In this document: positions 43,731-52,241 of the stretch, in pieces
How positions within the stretch are numbered: position 1 is the first letter of the stretch
Layout of the letters: every line of letters begins with the position of its first letter
DNA from: Taibaiella lutea
GTDB taxonomy: Bacteria > Bacteroidota > Bacteroidia > Chitinophagales > Chitinophagaceae
Assembly: GCF_008629695.1 (NCBI RefSeq)
Contig: NZ_VWSH01000001.1
Span: forward strand, 585,990-649,989
DNA length: 64,000 bases
Direction of reading: 5' to 3'
Made by a program: the position numbers and the translations under genes
The notes under the pieces: model-generated
Seen by the model: only the letters and a program-made list of their open reading frames with translations
What the model was told of the DNA's origin: nothing
The model's database searches: none

Positions 43731-45665
43731 ATGAAAAAAACATTACTACTTGGTGGATTAATGCTTTCTGCATGGTTTACTCAAGCGCAACAACGTCTTG
43801 CGTTGTATGAAGAATTTTCCGGAGAAAACTGTGCCCCTTGCGCAGCAACGAATCCTGGCTTATGGACATTAATCAGTGCTGCAGGAAATGATACTAAGGT
43901 ATTAATGCTGAAATATCAAACTCCAATTCCTTCTGCGGGACCTATTTACTTAGCTAATACAATATTTGCAGACAACAGAGAAACTTATTATTCTGTAAAC
44001 TCAGCTCCATCAGGTTCAATGAACGGTGGCGCTCTTGCACATCCTGCAAACCTGACACAAGCAAATATTAATACTGCTTCTACAGGAACTGCTGCGTTTA
44101 CAATCACAGTAAGTAATCCTTCTTATCAAAACGCCGGTCAATATTTCACGGCAACTATTACAGTTACTTCTACCGGTGCAGCTACTTATGCTAACTTAAA
44201 GCTTAGATCTGCTTTGGTTGAATCTTTACATTATGCAACTGCTCCAGGTACAAACGGAGAAACTGACTTCCATAATGTAATCCGCCAAATGTATGACAAT
44301 AACGGCGCCAACGCTGACGGTCAAACAATTGATGCTACATGGACTGCCGGTCAAACCAGAACTTATACAATTAAAGGCGCAGTGCCTTCATACGTTGGTT
44401 CAGCTCCTGCAACACCAGCTATCAACTTCCTTGCTGCCTGGATTCAAAAAGACGACACCAAAGAAGTTTTACAAGTTGGTAAAACAGCAAATATCACTGT
44501 TACAAAACCACCTGTGGATGTAACATTGACTTCGATTGGTATTTCCGGTTTAAAATGCCAGTTGCCAGCTACTATTCCACATACAATCAAAGTTAAAAAC
44601 ACAGGAACTACTGCACTTACTACTGCAAGAGTGTATACCAGTGTTAACGGTGCTACTCCAACATTCCAGGATGTTCCTTTGAATAACCTTGCTGCGGGAG
44701 CAACTTCTGCTGATCTTACATTAACAGCTTTAAATGTAACAACAGCAGGTGTACAATCAGTTGTAGATTCTGTAGTTTTACCAAACACAGTTCAGGATTA
44801 CAATGACTTTGATAACGTAAGATCAAGCTCTGCGTATGTTTTAAACAGCACAGCTGTAGCTATTCCATTGACTTTCGATTTTGAAACAGCAAATACTAAC
44901 TTCAGTAATTTCGTTTCTTATCCTGGTACATCTATAGTTGGAATTATTAAAGCAACAAGCCAAGGTTTGGGACATAGCGGTTCTAACGGATTAGGTTATT
45001 TCCCTTGCTATCAACTTCCACAAGGTAGCTTTGGTTATTTAATCTTCCCTAAAACTACAATGCCGGCAGGTGCTAAAGCAATTGATTTCTATACTTCTTA
45101 TGCACAATACAAAGCAACAGACGGTACAATTACAGGAGATAAATTAGAACTTACTTATTCTACTGATTGCGGTACTACCTGGACTTCTATCTGGAGCAAA
45201 GCAAATGCTGATTTAGCATCTGCTGATCCAACCGGTTCAAACTTCACACCAACAACTGCTTCATGGAAAAAATGGAGCGTAGATGTTACTAATGTACCTT
45301 CTGATGCATACATTGCTTTCAAAGGAACAAGTAACTTCGGTAACAACATGTTCATTGATGATATCAATCTACGTTCCGGTGCTGCTACAGGTATTGATGA
45401 ATTAGTTGCTGAAGGTTCTTTCAAAGTTTTCCCTAATCCGGTTTCTGATTTATTAAATGTATCCATTGATTTGAAAAAAGCATCTTCTGTAACTTATACA
45501 GTATTTAATGTATTAGGCCAACAAGTAAATGCTCCTGTTACAAAATCAATGAGTGCAGGTACTAACACAGCAACAATTAATACTAATAACCTTGCTGCAG
45601 GTATGTACTATTTAAATGTAACTACTGAAGCTGGTAGCGTTCAACAAAAATTCACAAAACAATAA
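43731..45665 (+). CDS. Omp28-like T9SS protein with CAPC thioredoxin motif, copy 2
   Basis: A paralogue of the gene at 41571 with the same layout: signal MKKTLLLGGLMLSAWFTQAQ, then RLALYEEFSGENCAPCAAT (C34, C37), beta domains and a sorting domain that is nearly identical in the last 80 residues. I start at ATG 43731 by comparison with copy 1; the ATG at 43728 is equally possible. The middle regions diverge, for instance LPNTVQDYNDFDNVRSS, so the two may bind different partners. Nucleotide identity is highest at both ends. Confidence 0.8.
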   Translation: MKKTLLLGGLMLSAWFTQAQQRLALYEEFSGENCAPCAATNPGLWTLISAAGNDTKVLMLKYQTPIPSAGPIYLANTIFADNRETYYSVNSAPSGSMNGGALAHPANLTQANINTASTGTAAFTITVSNPSYQNAGQYFTATITVTSTGAATYANLKLRSALVESLHYATAPGTNGETDFHNVIRQMYDNNGANADGQTIDATWTAGQTRTYTIKGAVPSYVGSAPATPAINFLAAWIQKDDTKEVLQVGKTANITVTKPPVDVTLTSIGISGLKCQLPATIPHTIKVKNTGTTALTTARVYTSVNGATPTFQDVPLNNLAAGATSADLTLTALNVTTAGVQSVVDSVVLPNTVQDYNDFDNVRSSSAYVLNSTAVAIPLTFDFETANTNFSNFVSYPGTSIVGIIKATSQGLGHSGSNGLGYFPCYQLPQGSFGYLIFPKTTMPAGAKAIDFYTSYAQYKATDGTITGDKLELTYSTDCGTTWTSIWSKANADLASADPTGSNFTPTTASWKKWSVDVTNVPSDAYIAFKGTSNFGNNMFIDDINLRSGAATGIDELVAEGSFKVFPNPVSDLLNVSIDLKKASSVTYTVFNVLGQQVNAPVTKSMSAGTNTATINTNNLAAGMYYLNVTTEAGSVQQKFTKQ

Positions 45666-45687
45666 TTTAATTTTTGTTTCATTTTAA

Positions 45688-45718
45688 TAAAGGAGCCGAC
45701 CACAAATCGGCTCCTTTA
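45688..45718 (+). terminator. Terminator after Omp28-like copy 2
   Basis: Stem TAAAGGAGCCGA with TCGGCTCCTTTA and a 7-nt loop, followed by ATTTT. Confidence 0.75.
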
Positions 45719-45759
45719 ATTTTAACTAAAAAAAGGAAATCAAAATGAATAAATTACCC

Positions 45760-45767
45760 TAACTTTG
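45760..45767 (+). promoter_or_regulatory. -7 box TAACTTTG before the T9SS protein gene
   Basis: Fits TAnnTTTG. It lies 57 nt before the ATG at 45824. Confidence 0.45.
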
Positions 45768-45823
45768 GTTTTGTCGTTAGAACGAGTTTCAAGACTCAAG
45801 TGTTTATTTTAAATTTTAAAAAA

Positions 45824-46561
45824 ATGTTCAAAAAACTTTTACTTACAGCTATATTATTTGCTGTTTCCTTTACATTCGTTAGTGCACAAGATTTTGTGTT
45901 GGTTGCTGATACAATGCATAAAGACACTTCCGGTTCGGCTGTAACTAACCCTTGTGCTGACCATTCCGTTTTCTTCTATAATTATGTAAAAAATAATACA
46001 GGGGCTACTTTGACTGAATATAAATGGAAAATCATTCAGAAAGATTTCCCTTTCGGTTGGTCTCTTTGTCAATTCTGCGATAACAATCTTTGCAGACCAG
46101 GAACTGATTTTTCTGCTCCTTATGCTGATATAACAGCAGGATCTGTAAATGCAGGTGACAGCGGTCTTATGGAACCGGCTATAACTGTTCCTGCTGATGC
46201 AGATAACGGCGTTGGTATTTTACGCGTAAAAATATGGACAGCAAATACTACCGATACAGCAACATTCATTGTAAACAAAACACCTACGGGTATTTCAAAA
46301 ATTGCAGTTAATGACGCAAGAGTGAATGTTTATCCTAATCCGGCCAATAATGCATTATTGGTTTACGCTGAGAAATCATTAAACCCTGCTAATATTTCAA
46401 TTGTTTCAATAACAGGTCAAACTGTTTATAGCACTGTTTTCAATACAGGTAAAGAAGCAGCAAATGTGAGCATCAGTTCTTTAACAAAAGGAACTTATAT
46501 GATTAGATTGACTGACAATAAAGGTCAATTAATTACTGCGAGAAAATTCATTAAAGAATAA
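45824..46561 (+). CDS. Small T9SS-exported protein
   Basis: A 245-residue protein starting MFKKLLLTAILFAVSFTFVSAQ, a signal peptide (I discard the upstream frame extension to 45800). The domain contains four cysteines around CADHSVFF and LCQFCDNNLCRPG. The C-terminus (VNVYPNPANNALLVYAEKSL to FIKE) is a sorting domain with PNPA. It is exported by T9SS; function unknown. Confidence 0.75.
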   Translation: MFKKLLLTAILFAVSFTFVSAQDFVLVADTMHKDTSGSAVTNPCADHSVFFYNYVKNNTGATLTEYKWKIIQKDFPFGWSLCQFCDNNLCRPGTDFSAPYADITAGSVNAGDSGLMEPAITVPADADNGVGILRVKIWTANTTDTATFIVNKTPTGISKIAVNDARVNVYPNPANNALLVYAEKSLNPANISIVSITGQTVYSTVFNTGKEAANVSISSLTKGTYMIRLTDNKGQLITARKFIKE

Positions 46562-46583
46562 AAAAATAATTGTTTAATACAAG

Positions 46584-46612
46584 AAAAGGTGCTGACATAA
46601 TCAGCACCTTTT
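46584..46612 (+). terminator. Terminator after the small T9SS protein
   Basis: Stem AAAAGGTGCTGA with TCAGCACCTTTT, 5-nt loop, then TTTCTTT. Confidence 0.85.
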
Positions 46613-46649
46613 TCTTTATCTATTTCATTCGCGATAGTGATTAATATTT

Positions 46650-46657
46650 TACATTTG
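46650..46657 (+). promoter_or_regulatory. -7 box TACATTTG before the ABC permease
   Basis: Fits TAnnTTTG. The start codon lies 42 nt downstream. Confidence 0.45.
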
Positions 46658-46699
46658 CGAAGGATAAAATTCTAAAGATAAATCCTACTCCATTTCTTC

Positions 46700-47953
46700 A
46701 TGCGACAACTGCTGCAGATTTCTGTTACAAGTTTTAAAATGGCTTTCATAGAATTGAAAGCTAATAAACTTCGTACGTTTCTGTCTTTGCTTGGCATTAC
46801 TATCGGTATATTTTGCATTGTTGCTGTTTCTACTGTTTTAGATAGCCTGGAAGCAAGCATCAGGACAAATGTAGCAAGCCTGGGCAGTGATGTTATTTAT
46901 TTGAGTAAATGGCCCTGGACAGATGAAGGTGGCGAGTACAAATGGTGGCAATATATGAACAGGCCGGTGCTGAAGGTTAAGGACCTGAAAGCATTGGAAA
47001 GCAAAGCACAAACACTGAGATATTCAACATTGCTTTATGATAAAAATAATGTCACGGCAAAACAAAACCAGTATTCTGTTGAGGGTATAACCTGTTATGC
47101 GGCAACGCCCAATTTTGAGAAAATGCAGAATTTCGAAATTGGCATGGGACGTTATTTTCAGCCACAGGAGCTTAACGGCGGCAACAATATGGTAGTGCTG
47201 GGCTATGATGTAAAGCGGGAACTTTTTCCTGCGGGAAACCCGATAGGAAAAACAGTTTCGTTTATGGGCCGCAACTTTACGGTAATCGGAACGATGAAAA
47301 AATGCGGCGATAATATTGCGGGTTTCAATTTTGACAGGGGCCTTATCATATCTTTCTTTGCTGCAGCGGGAATAGAGGATGTCAATTCTCCGAACGCAGG
47401 TATTACGTTAATGGCAAAAGCAAAACCGGGCTTCAGTTCAGACGATTTAAGCACGGAATCGGAAGGCATTCTCAGGGCAGAACATAAAATAGAACCCGGC
47501 ACAAAGAATGATTTTTCCATTAATAAGCTTAGCCAGATAACCGAACAGCTGAACCAGGTATTCGGCATGATTAATATTGTGGGAAAGATTATAGCAATAT
47601 TTTCACTTTTAGTCGGTGGCTTTGGTATTGCTAATATTATGTTTGTTACAGTGAAAGAAAGAACAAAAATAATAGGTTTGAAAAAGGCAATCGGCGCCAA
47701 AAGAATCGCCATACTTATTGAATTCCTGATGGAAGCAGTTGCACTATGTTTATTTGGCGGATGCATTGGTATCATACTGGTCTTTATGCTTGCCCTGGTT
47801 TTTACTTATGGAATGGATTTTAAAGTATCTTTATCTCTCGAAAATATTATTTACGGCATTTCCATTTCAACTATTATAGGAATAATAGCAGGTTTTGTGC
47901 CTGCTTACAGCGCTTCAAAAATGGATCCGGTTGTTGCAATAAGATCCAATTAA
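46700..47953 (+). CDS. MacB-like ABC transporter permease
   Basis: A 417-residue FtsX/MacB-type permease. The N-terminal helix (LRTFLSLLGITIGIFCIVAVSTVL) is followed by a large periplasmic MacB_PCD-like part. Three helices then follow, as in FtsX-domain proteins (IAIFSLLVGGFGIANIMFV, the segment around CLFGGCIGIILVFMLALVF, and SISTIIGIIAGFVPAYSASK). The ABC-permease signature ERTKIIGLKKAIGAKR is present. It needs a separate ATPase, which is not beside it. Substrate unknown. Confidence 0.85.
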   Translation: MRQLLQISVTSFKMAFIELKANKLRTFLSLLGITIGIFCIVAVSTVLDSLEASIRTNVASLGSDVIYLSKWPWTDEGGEYKWWQYMNRPVLKVKDLKALESKAQTLRYSTLLYDKNNVTAKQNQYSVEGITCYAATPNFEKMQNFEIGMGRYFQPQELNGGNNMVVLGYDVKRELFPAGNPIGKTVSFMGRNFTVIGTMKKCGDNIAGFNFDRGLIISFFAAAGIEDVNSPNAGITLMAKAKPGFSSDDLSTESEGILRAEHKIEPGTKNDFSINKLSQITEQLNQVFGMINIVGKIIAIFSLLVGGFGIANIMFVTVKERTKIIGLKKAIGAKRIAILIEFLMEAVALCLFGGCIGIILVFMLALVFTYGMDFKVSLSLENIIYGISISTIIGIIAGFVPAYSASKMDPVVAIRSN

Positions 47954-47977
47954 AAAAAGAAAATACTGCAAAATAAA

Positions 47978-48475
47978 ATGAATAAAATAGCTATCCTTTC
48001 AGCTGCTCAGATAGAACAAAAACTCAGGAGAATGGCTTTTGAAATATGGGAGAAGAATCATGAAGAAAAGGAGATTTTCATTATCGGAATTGAAGAGACA
48101 GGAGCTGCAGTTGCGTCAAAAATTGCCCAGATACTGAAAGAAATCAGTTCGCTGAAAGTTAACCTGTCCAGTATTAAAATCAATAAAAAATCGCCGCTTT
48201 CAGATTCAATCGAATTAGAAAAGATTGAATTAAATAAAAAAACTGTAATTTTAGTTGACGATGTTGCCAATTCAGGAAAAACATTGCTTTATGCTTTGAA
48301 GCCTTTAATGGATTTTGAACCGACGAAAATACAAGTTGCAGTACTGGTGGACAGGAAGCATAAAAACTTTCCGGTGACACCTGATATTATCGGCCATTCA
48401 GTTGCGACAACCATTCAGGAGAATATAATAGTAAATTATAAAAATGGTGTTTTTACGGGTGCTCATTTAGAATAA
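47978..48475 (+). CDS. Phosphoribosyltransferase-fold protein (PyrR-like)
   Basis: A 165-residue protein with the PRPP-binding motif TVILVDDVANSGKTLLYAL. The shape (start IEQKLRRMAFEIWE, EETGAAVASKIA) is like PyrR or small purine phosphoribosyltransferases. The exact substrate cannot be read from the sequence. It follows the permease gene by 24 bp, so the two may be cotranscribed by chance of position. Confidence 0.75.
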   Translation: MNKIAILSAAQIEQKLRRMAFEIWEKNHEEKEIFIIGIEETGAAVASKIAQILKEISSLKVNLSSIKINKKSPLSDSIELEKIELNKKTVILVDDVANSGKTLLYALKPLMDFEPTKIQVAVLVDRKHKNFPVTPDIIGHSVATTIQENIIVNYKNGVFTGAHLE

Positions 48476-48531
48476 CCAGCTTAAACTTTTTATTATTAAT
48501 AAGGTCAAACCAAATTCCAAAAACTACTAAA

Positions 48532-48900
48532 ATGAAAAAACTACTTTTCGCAGCAGGTCTGCTTTGCTTTGGTCTTTCAACCACAACAACATTTGCACAG
48601 GATGTTAAACAAGATGGTAATCAAAAAACAGCCAGCAGGTTAGATCCTAAAAGAGTGGCTGCTATGAGAGCCAACAGATTAGAAAAAGAACTTTCATTGA
48701 CTGCTGACCAAAAAACAAAGGTGGAATCAATTCTTTCTTCGGTTGTAATGACTCCTGATAACCGTGAAGCGGTAGAAAAAGAAACAGAACAAAAAATAAA
48801 AGCCGTGTTGACTCCGGATCAAGTTAAGAAATACGATGATATGATTGCCAAAAGGCAAGAAATGAAAAAACAACAATTAGATGCTGCTCAGGCAAAATAA
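48532..48900 (+). CDS. Small Spy/CpxP-like periplasmic protein
   Basis: A 122-residue protein with signal peptide (LLFAAGLLCFGLSTTTTFAQ). The mature part is helical and charged: RLEKELSLTADQKTKVESIL, then a VLTPDQVKKYDDMIAKRQEM segment. This LTxxQ...LTPxQ arrangement is typical of Spy/CpxP-like and DUF4890-type proteins of the envelope. The gene is followed by a strong terminator. Confidence 0.65.
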   Translation: MKKLLFAAGLLCFGLSTTTTFAQDVKQDGNQKTASRLDPKRVAAMRANRLEKELSLTADQKTKVESILSSVVMTPDNREAVEKETEQKIKAVLTPDQVKKYDDMIAKRQEMKKQQLDAAQAK

Positions 48901-48919
48901 TTATTGAATTTTCAATTAC

Positions 48920-48961
48920 AAAAGCAAACGCCGGGATAATAATATTCCGGCGTTTGCTTTT
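48920..48961 (+). terminator. Terminator after the Spy-like gene
   Basis: Perfect 15-bp stem with arm AAAAGCAAACGCCGG and a 12-nt loop. The right arm ends in CTTTT and overlaps the upstream promoter region of ispD. Confidence 0.85.
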
Positions 48962-48967
48962 GCCGAG

Positions 48968-48975
48968 TATCTTTG
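48968..48975 (+). promoter_or_regulatory. -7 box TATCTTTG before ispD
   Basis: TATCTTTG fits TAnnTTTG and TTTG lies about 15-20 nt upstream inside the terminator's right arm. Transcription would begin near 48979. An in-frame TTG at 48973 falls inside this box, so the next TTG at 49000 is the probable start codon. Confidence 0.55.
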
Positions 48976-48999
48976 CACAGACTTAAATTATTACAAACA

Positions 49000-49689
49000 T
49001 TGAACGATAAAAGTACAACATTATTGTTGGTAGCAGGAGGTAAAGGCATCAGAATGGGCAGCGCTGTTCCGAAGCAATTTTTGCCTTTGCTTGATAAGCC
49101 GCTTATTTACTATCCTATCCAAATTTTTCTTGATACTTTTCCCGATGGTAAGATTGTTCTGGTTTTACCAAAGGCCCATTTTTCTTATGCTAATATCCTA
49201 TTACAGGCTTTTAACGGCAATATTGAATTAACGATTGTTGCGGGTGGTGAAACAAGATTTCATAGTGTAAGTAATGGGTTGAAGGAAATTGAAGATGGTA
49301 TTGTGTTTATTCATGATGGCGTACGTCCTTTTATTGATAAAAAGTTACTGACGGATTGCTTCGGGGCAGCGCTTGAACATGGCAATGCCATTCCTGCGAC
49401 TGCGGTAACAGATAGCATAAGGCAATGGGACGGGACTGCATTCAAGGCGATTGACCGCAGTCACCTGAGAAGCATGCAGACTCCACAGACATTTGACGTA
49501 AAGCTTATAAAAAAAGCTTTTGAGCAGGAATATAATGATGTATTTACAGATGAAGCAACTATGCTGGAGCATATGGGAGTGCCTATTAACTTAATTGAAG
49601 GTTCGAGAAGCAATATTAAGATAACTACACCGGAGGATATGATTATGGCAGAGGCATTGATGCAATTACAAAATAATTCAACGATCTAA
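49000..49689 (+). CDS. ispD: 2-C-methyl-D-erythritol 4-phosphate cytidylyltransferase
   Basis: About 229 residues from TTG 49000, the usual length for IspD. The nucleotide-binding motif LLLVAGGKGIRMGSAVPKQF is complete, followed by VFIHDGVRPFIDKKLL, PATAVTDSIRQ and MQTPQTFDVKLIKKAF. It makes CDP-methylerythritol in the non-mevalonate pathway to isoprenoids. The ATG-less start is chosen because a promoter box covers the upstream TTG. The secreted-protein gene at 49702 follows closely. Confidence 0.9.
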   Translation: MNDKSTTLLLVAGGKGIRMGSAVPKQFLPLLDKPLIYYPIQIFLDTFPDGKIVLVLPKAHFSYANILLQAFNGNIELTIVAGGETRFHSVSNGLKEIEDGIVFIHDGVRPFIDKKLLTDCFGAALEHGNAIPATAVTDSIRQWDGTAFKAIDRSHLRSMQTPQTFDVKLIKKAFEQEYNDVFTDEATMLEHMGVPINLIEGSRSNIKITTPEDMIMAEALMQLQNNSTI

Positions 49690-49701
49690 ACAAAAGGGAT
49701 T

Positions 49702-50637
49702 ATGAAAAGAAATGCCATAAAGTACCTGTTTTTAACCTTTTCGGTATTGTGTTTTCCTGTGTTGACAAGGGCTCAGGTATTGGATACGGGGAATTATTTT
49801 GCGCCGATTCTTATTGATGAAATTATTATTAATTCCAAAGAGAATTTTAATATCGGCGATTTCATCAACAGGATAAAAAGCGATACCACGTTTTATAAAG
49901 CCTTTCGCAGCATGCATCTGGTAACTTATAATGCGGAAAACGACATTAAGATTTTTGAAAAGAAGGGCACGAAAATAAAAGCATCGTTACAAAGCGAAAC
50001 AAAGCAAATCTACAGGAATGGTTGCCGCACCATGAATGTTCTTGATGAAAAGGTTACGGGTGATTTTTACGATAAGAAGAGGAATTACAATTATTATACT
50101 GCGGAATTGTTTGCTTCTTTATTTTTTACCAAAGGAAAGGTATGTGGCGAAAATAATATTGTAAAAGGTAAGCTGGAAGAAGAAAGCGGGGGAAGCAGTA
50201 TTGAAAAAAACAAGGCGAAACTGAAGCAGTTAATGTTTAATCCGGGCAGCAAGATTTCAGGCATTCCTCTGATGGGAAATAAATCTGCCATCTTTGAACC
50301 GGATGTTGCGAGGATGTACGACTTTAAATTATCAGTTGATACAAAGAACGGTATTGATTGCTATGTTTTTGAAGCAACTCCTAAGCCCGGGTTCCTGAAC
50401 GATGTGGTTTACAGAAAGTTTAAAACATGGTTCCGGCAATCAGATTATTCCATTATTTCGCGGGACTATGCTTTGGTATATAATACGATTGCTTATGACT
50501 TCAATGTGGTCATCCATGTTGATTTAGAGCAAAAGGGGCAAATGCTTTTACCGTCTTATATAAGTTATAACGGAAACTGGTTTGCATTTACAAAGGGCAG
50601 GGAAAAAGTTACTTTTACTGCCAAATTTGATTATTGA
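49702..50637 (+). CDS. Secreted protein of unknown function
   Basis: A 311-residue protein with signal peptide (IKYLFLTFSVLCFPVLTRAQ). The mature part is beta-rich (YKAFRSMHLVTYNAENDIKI, FKLSVDTKNGIDCYVFEATP) and resembles LolA-like or DUF-type outer-membrane lipoprotein-carrier shape only loosely. No family assigned. It lies 12 bp after ispD and may be cotranscribed with it. Confidence 0.6.
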   Translation: MKRNAIKYLFLTFSVLCFPVLTRAQVLDTGNYFAPILIDEIIINSKENFNIGDFINRIKSDTTFYKAFRSMHLVTYNAENDIKIFEKKGTKIKASLQSETKQIYRNGCRTMNVLDEKVTGDFYDKKRNYNYYTAELFASLFFTKGKVCGENNIVKGKLEEESGGSSIEKNKAKLKQLMFNPGSKISGIPLMGNKSAIFEPDVARMYDFKLSVDTKNGIDCYVFEATPKPGFLNDVVYRKFKTWFRQSDYSIISRDYALVYNTIAYDFNVVIHVDLEQKGQMLLPSYISYNGNWFAFTKGREKVTFTAKFDY

Positions 50638-50638
50638 T

Positions 50639-50695
50639 CAGATATCAGATGTTAGACATTAGATGTTAGATATTAGACGTTAGATATCAGACGGA
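50639..50695. repeat. Degenerate TTAGATAT/ATTAGA microrepeat before cinA
   Basis: Five or more short units such as GATATCAGATGTTAGACATT and GATGTTAGATATTAGACGTT. Similar stretches occur at 22332-22376, 37684-37712 and 52945-52975. Confidence 0.55.
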
Positions 50696-50739
50696 TATTA
50701 TCTGCTATTAAATAAACTTACTACTAAAACACGAGGACT

Positions 50740-51993
50740 TTGTCATATAATTCCATTATAATTACGATTGGGGACGAATTATTAATAGGTCAAACTATCG
50801 ATACAAATTCGGCTTTTATTGCACAACAACTTAATAAATCGGGCATTCAGGTTAAAAGAAGAATTGCGATCGGAGATGACAGGAATGCTATTTCAGATGC
50901 CCTGAATGAATCGATTCCTAACGCAGATATTGTTTTTCTTACCGGGGGCTTAGGGCCGACTGCCGATGATATTACAAAACCTTTGCTCAGCGAATATTTC
51001 GGTGGTAAGCTAACGGTTAATGAAACTGTTTTAGCACATGTGAAGCAAATATTTTCAAGGCGCAACAGGCCGTTTCTTGAAAGAAATTTAAGACAGGCGG
51101 AGGTTCCGGAGAATTGTCAGGTATTGTTCAACAGATTGGGAACGGCGCCGGGTATGTGGTTTGAGCAGGATAACTGCATTATTATATCATTACCGGGTGT
51201 GCCGTTTGAAATGCAGACTATTGTGGAGGAAGAAGTGATGCCCAGATTGTCAGAGCGGTTTAAAGGATATTATATCTATCATAAGACGCTGATGACTGTA
51301 GGCATTGGGGAGAGCTTTATTGCAGAGAAAATACTGGATATCGAAAATGCATTGCCCGCGGATATTCACCTTGCGTATCTGCCGACGCCGGGCTTTGTAA
51401 AACTGAGATTAACAAGTGAAGGATCGGACAAAGCTAAAATGGAACATGAGGTTGAGATCAGAGCGCAGCTGATACAACAAAGATTAGGCGATTATATTGC
51501 TGCAACAGAGGATATTTCCTTGGAGGAAATAGTTGCAAATGCGCTGAAGGAGCACAGGCTGACTTTAAGCCTGGCCGAAAGCTGTACAGGCGGCTATGTT
51601 GCCAATAAAATAACTAATCTTGCCGGAAGCTCGGCCTACTTCAAGGGCTCGATAGTGAGTTATGCAAATGAGGTAAAAGAGGATTTATTGAGTGTAAAGC
51701 ATGAAACTTTGATGACGGCGGGTGCAGTAAGTGAGGCAACTGTAAAACAAATGGCAGAAAAGGGACGGGAGGTTTTAAAAAGTGATATTGCGCTTTCTAT
51801 TTCCGGTATTTTAGGGCCGGGTGGCGCTACTGATGAAAAGCCGGTAGGCTTGGTATGGATGGCAATTTGCAATAAAAACATTACGGTTACAAAGGAGTTT
51901 CATTTTTTCTACGACAGGCTCCGCAATAAGGAATTGGCTTCCAATGCCGCTCTGGATATGATAAGAATGTTCATTGCAGAGCATTATGCTTAA
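50740..51993 (+). CDS. cinA: CinA family protein
   Basis: A 417-residue protein. The N-terminal MoCF-like domain (SIIITIGDELLIGQTIDTNS, FLTGGLGPTADD) is followed by the C-terminal nicotinamide-nucleotide amidase domain (LTLSLAESCTGGYVANKIT, VSEATVKQMAEKGRE, SGILGPGGATDEKPVGLVWM). It is the CinA/YgaD type that hydrolyses NMN or ADP-ribose. The start is TTG at 50740; no closer ATG is in frame. No competence gene is next to it, though dprA and radC follow. Confidence 0.85.
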   Translation: MSYNSIIITIGDELLIGQTIDTNSAFIAQQLNKSGIQVKRRIAIGDDRNAISDALNESIPNADIVFLTGGLGPTADDITKPLLSEYFGGKLTVNETVLAHVKQIFSRRNRPFLERNLRQAEVPENCQVLFNRLGTAPGMWFEQDNCIIISLPGVPFEMQTIVEEEVMPRLSERFKGYYIYHKTLMTVGIGESFIAEKILDIENALPADIHLAYLPTPGFVKLRLTSEGSDKAKMEHEVEIRAQLIQQRLGDYIAATEDISLEEIVANALKEHRLTLSLAESCTGGYVANKITNLAGSSAYFKGSIVSYANEVKEDLLSVKHETLMTAGAVSEATVKQMAEKGREVLKSDIALSISGILGPGGATDEKPVGLVWMAICNKNITVTKEFHFFYDRLRNKELASNAALDMIRMFIAEHYA

Positions 51994-52052
51994 CCGGCGG
52001 CAGAAATATAGATTTTCATTATAGTTTTAATTGGAGGTACTTGTTGCACAAG

Positions 52053-52199
52053 CCTGTGCAATCGATGCAAGAGCTTGTGCAACCGAAGCAACGGTCTGTG
52101 CAACCGATGCAATGGTCTGCGCAATCGAAGCAATGGTCTGTGCAACCGATGCAATGGTTTGTGCAACCGACGCAATGGTCTGTGCAACTGATGGAGGAT
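52053..52199. repeat. 21-bp tandem array between cinA and radC
   Basis: Seven units of 21 bp with the form TCTGTGCAACCGATGCAATGG, beginning with CCTGTGCAATCGATGCAAGAG. Differences between units are few. Both strands are open across it, but no start, family or conservation supports a gene. It lies between two convergent stop codons. Confidence 0.9.
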
Positions 52200-52241
52200 A
52201 AGGCTATGCGATTGATAACGAGGCAGTATCAATATATTAAA

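Noticed and set aside
48973-48999. Upstream TTG start for ispD
   Set aside because: It lies inside the promoter box and would add residues that are not part of the family.
52053-52199. CRISPR-like array
   Set aside because: Units are contiguous, without separate unique spacers, and 21 bp is too short. No cas gene is nearby.
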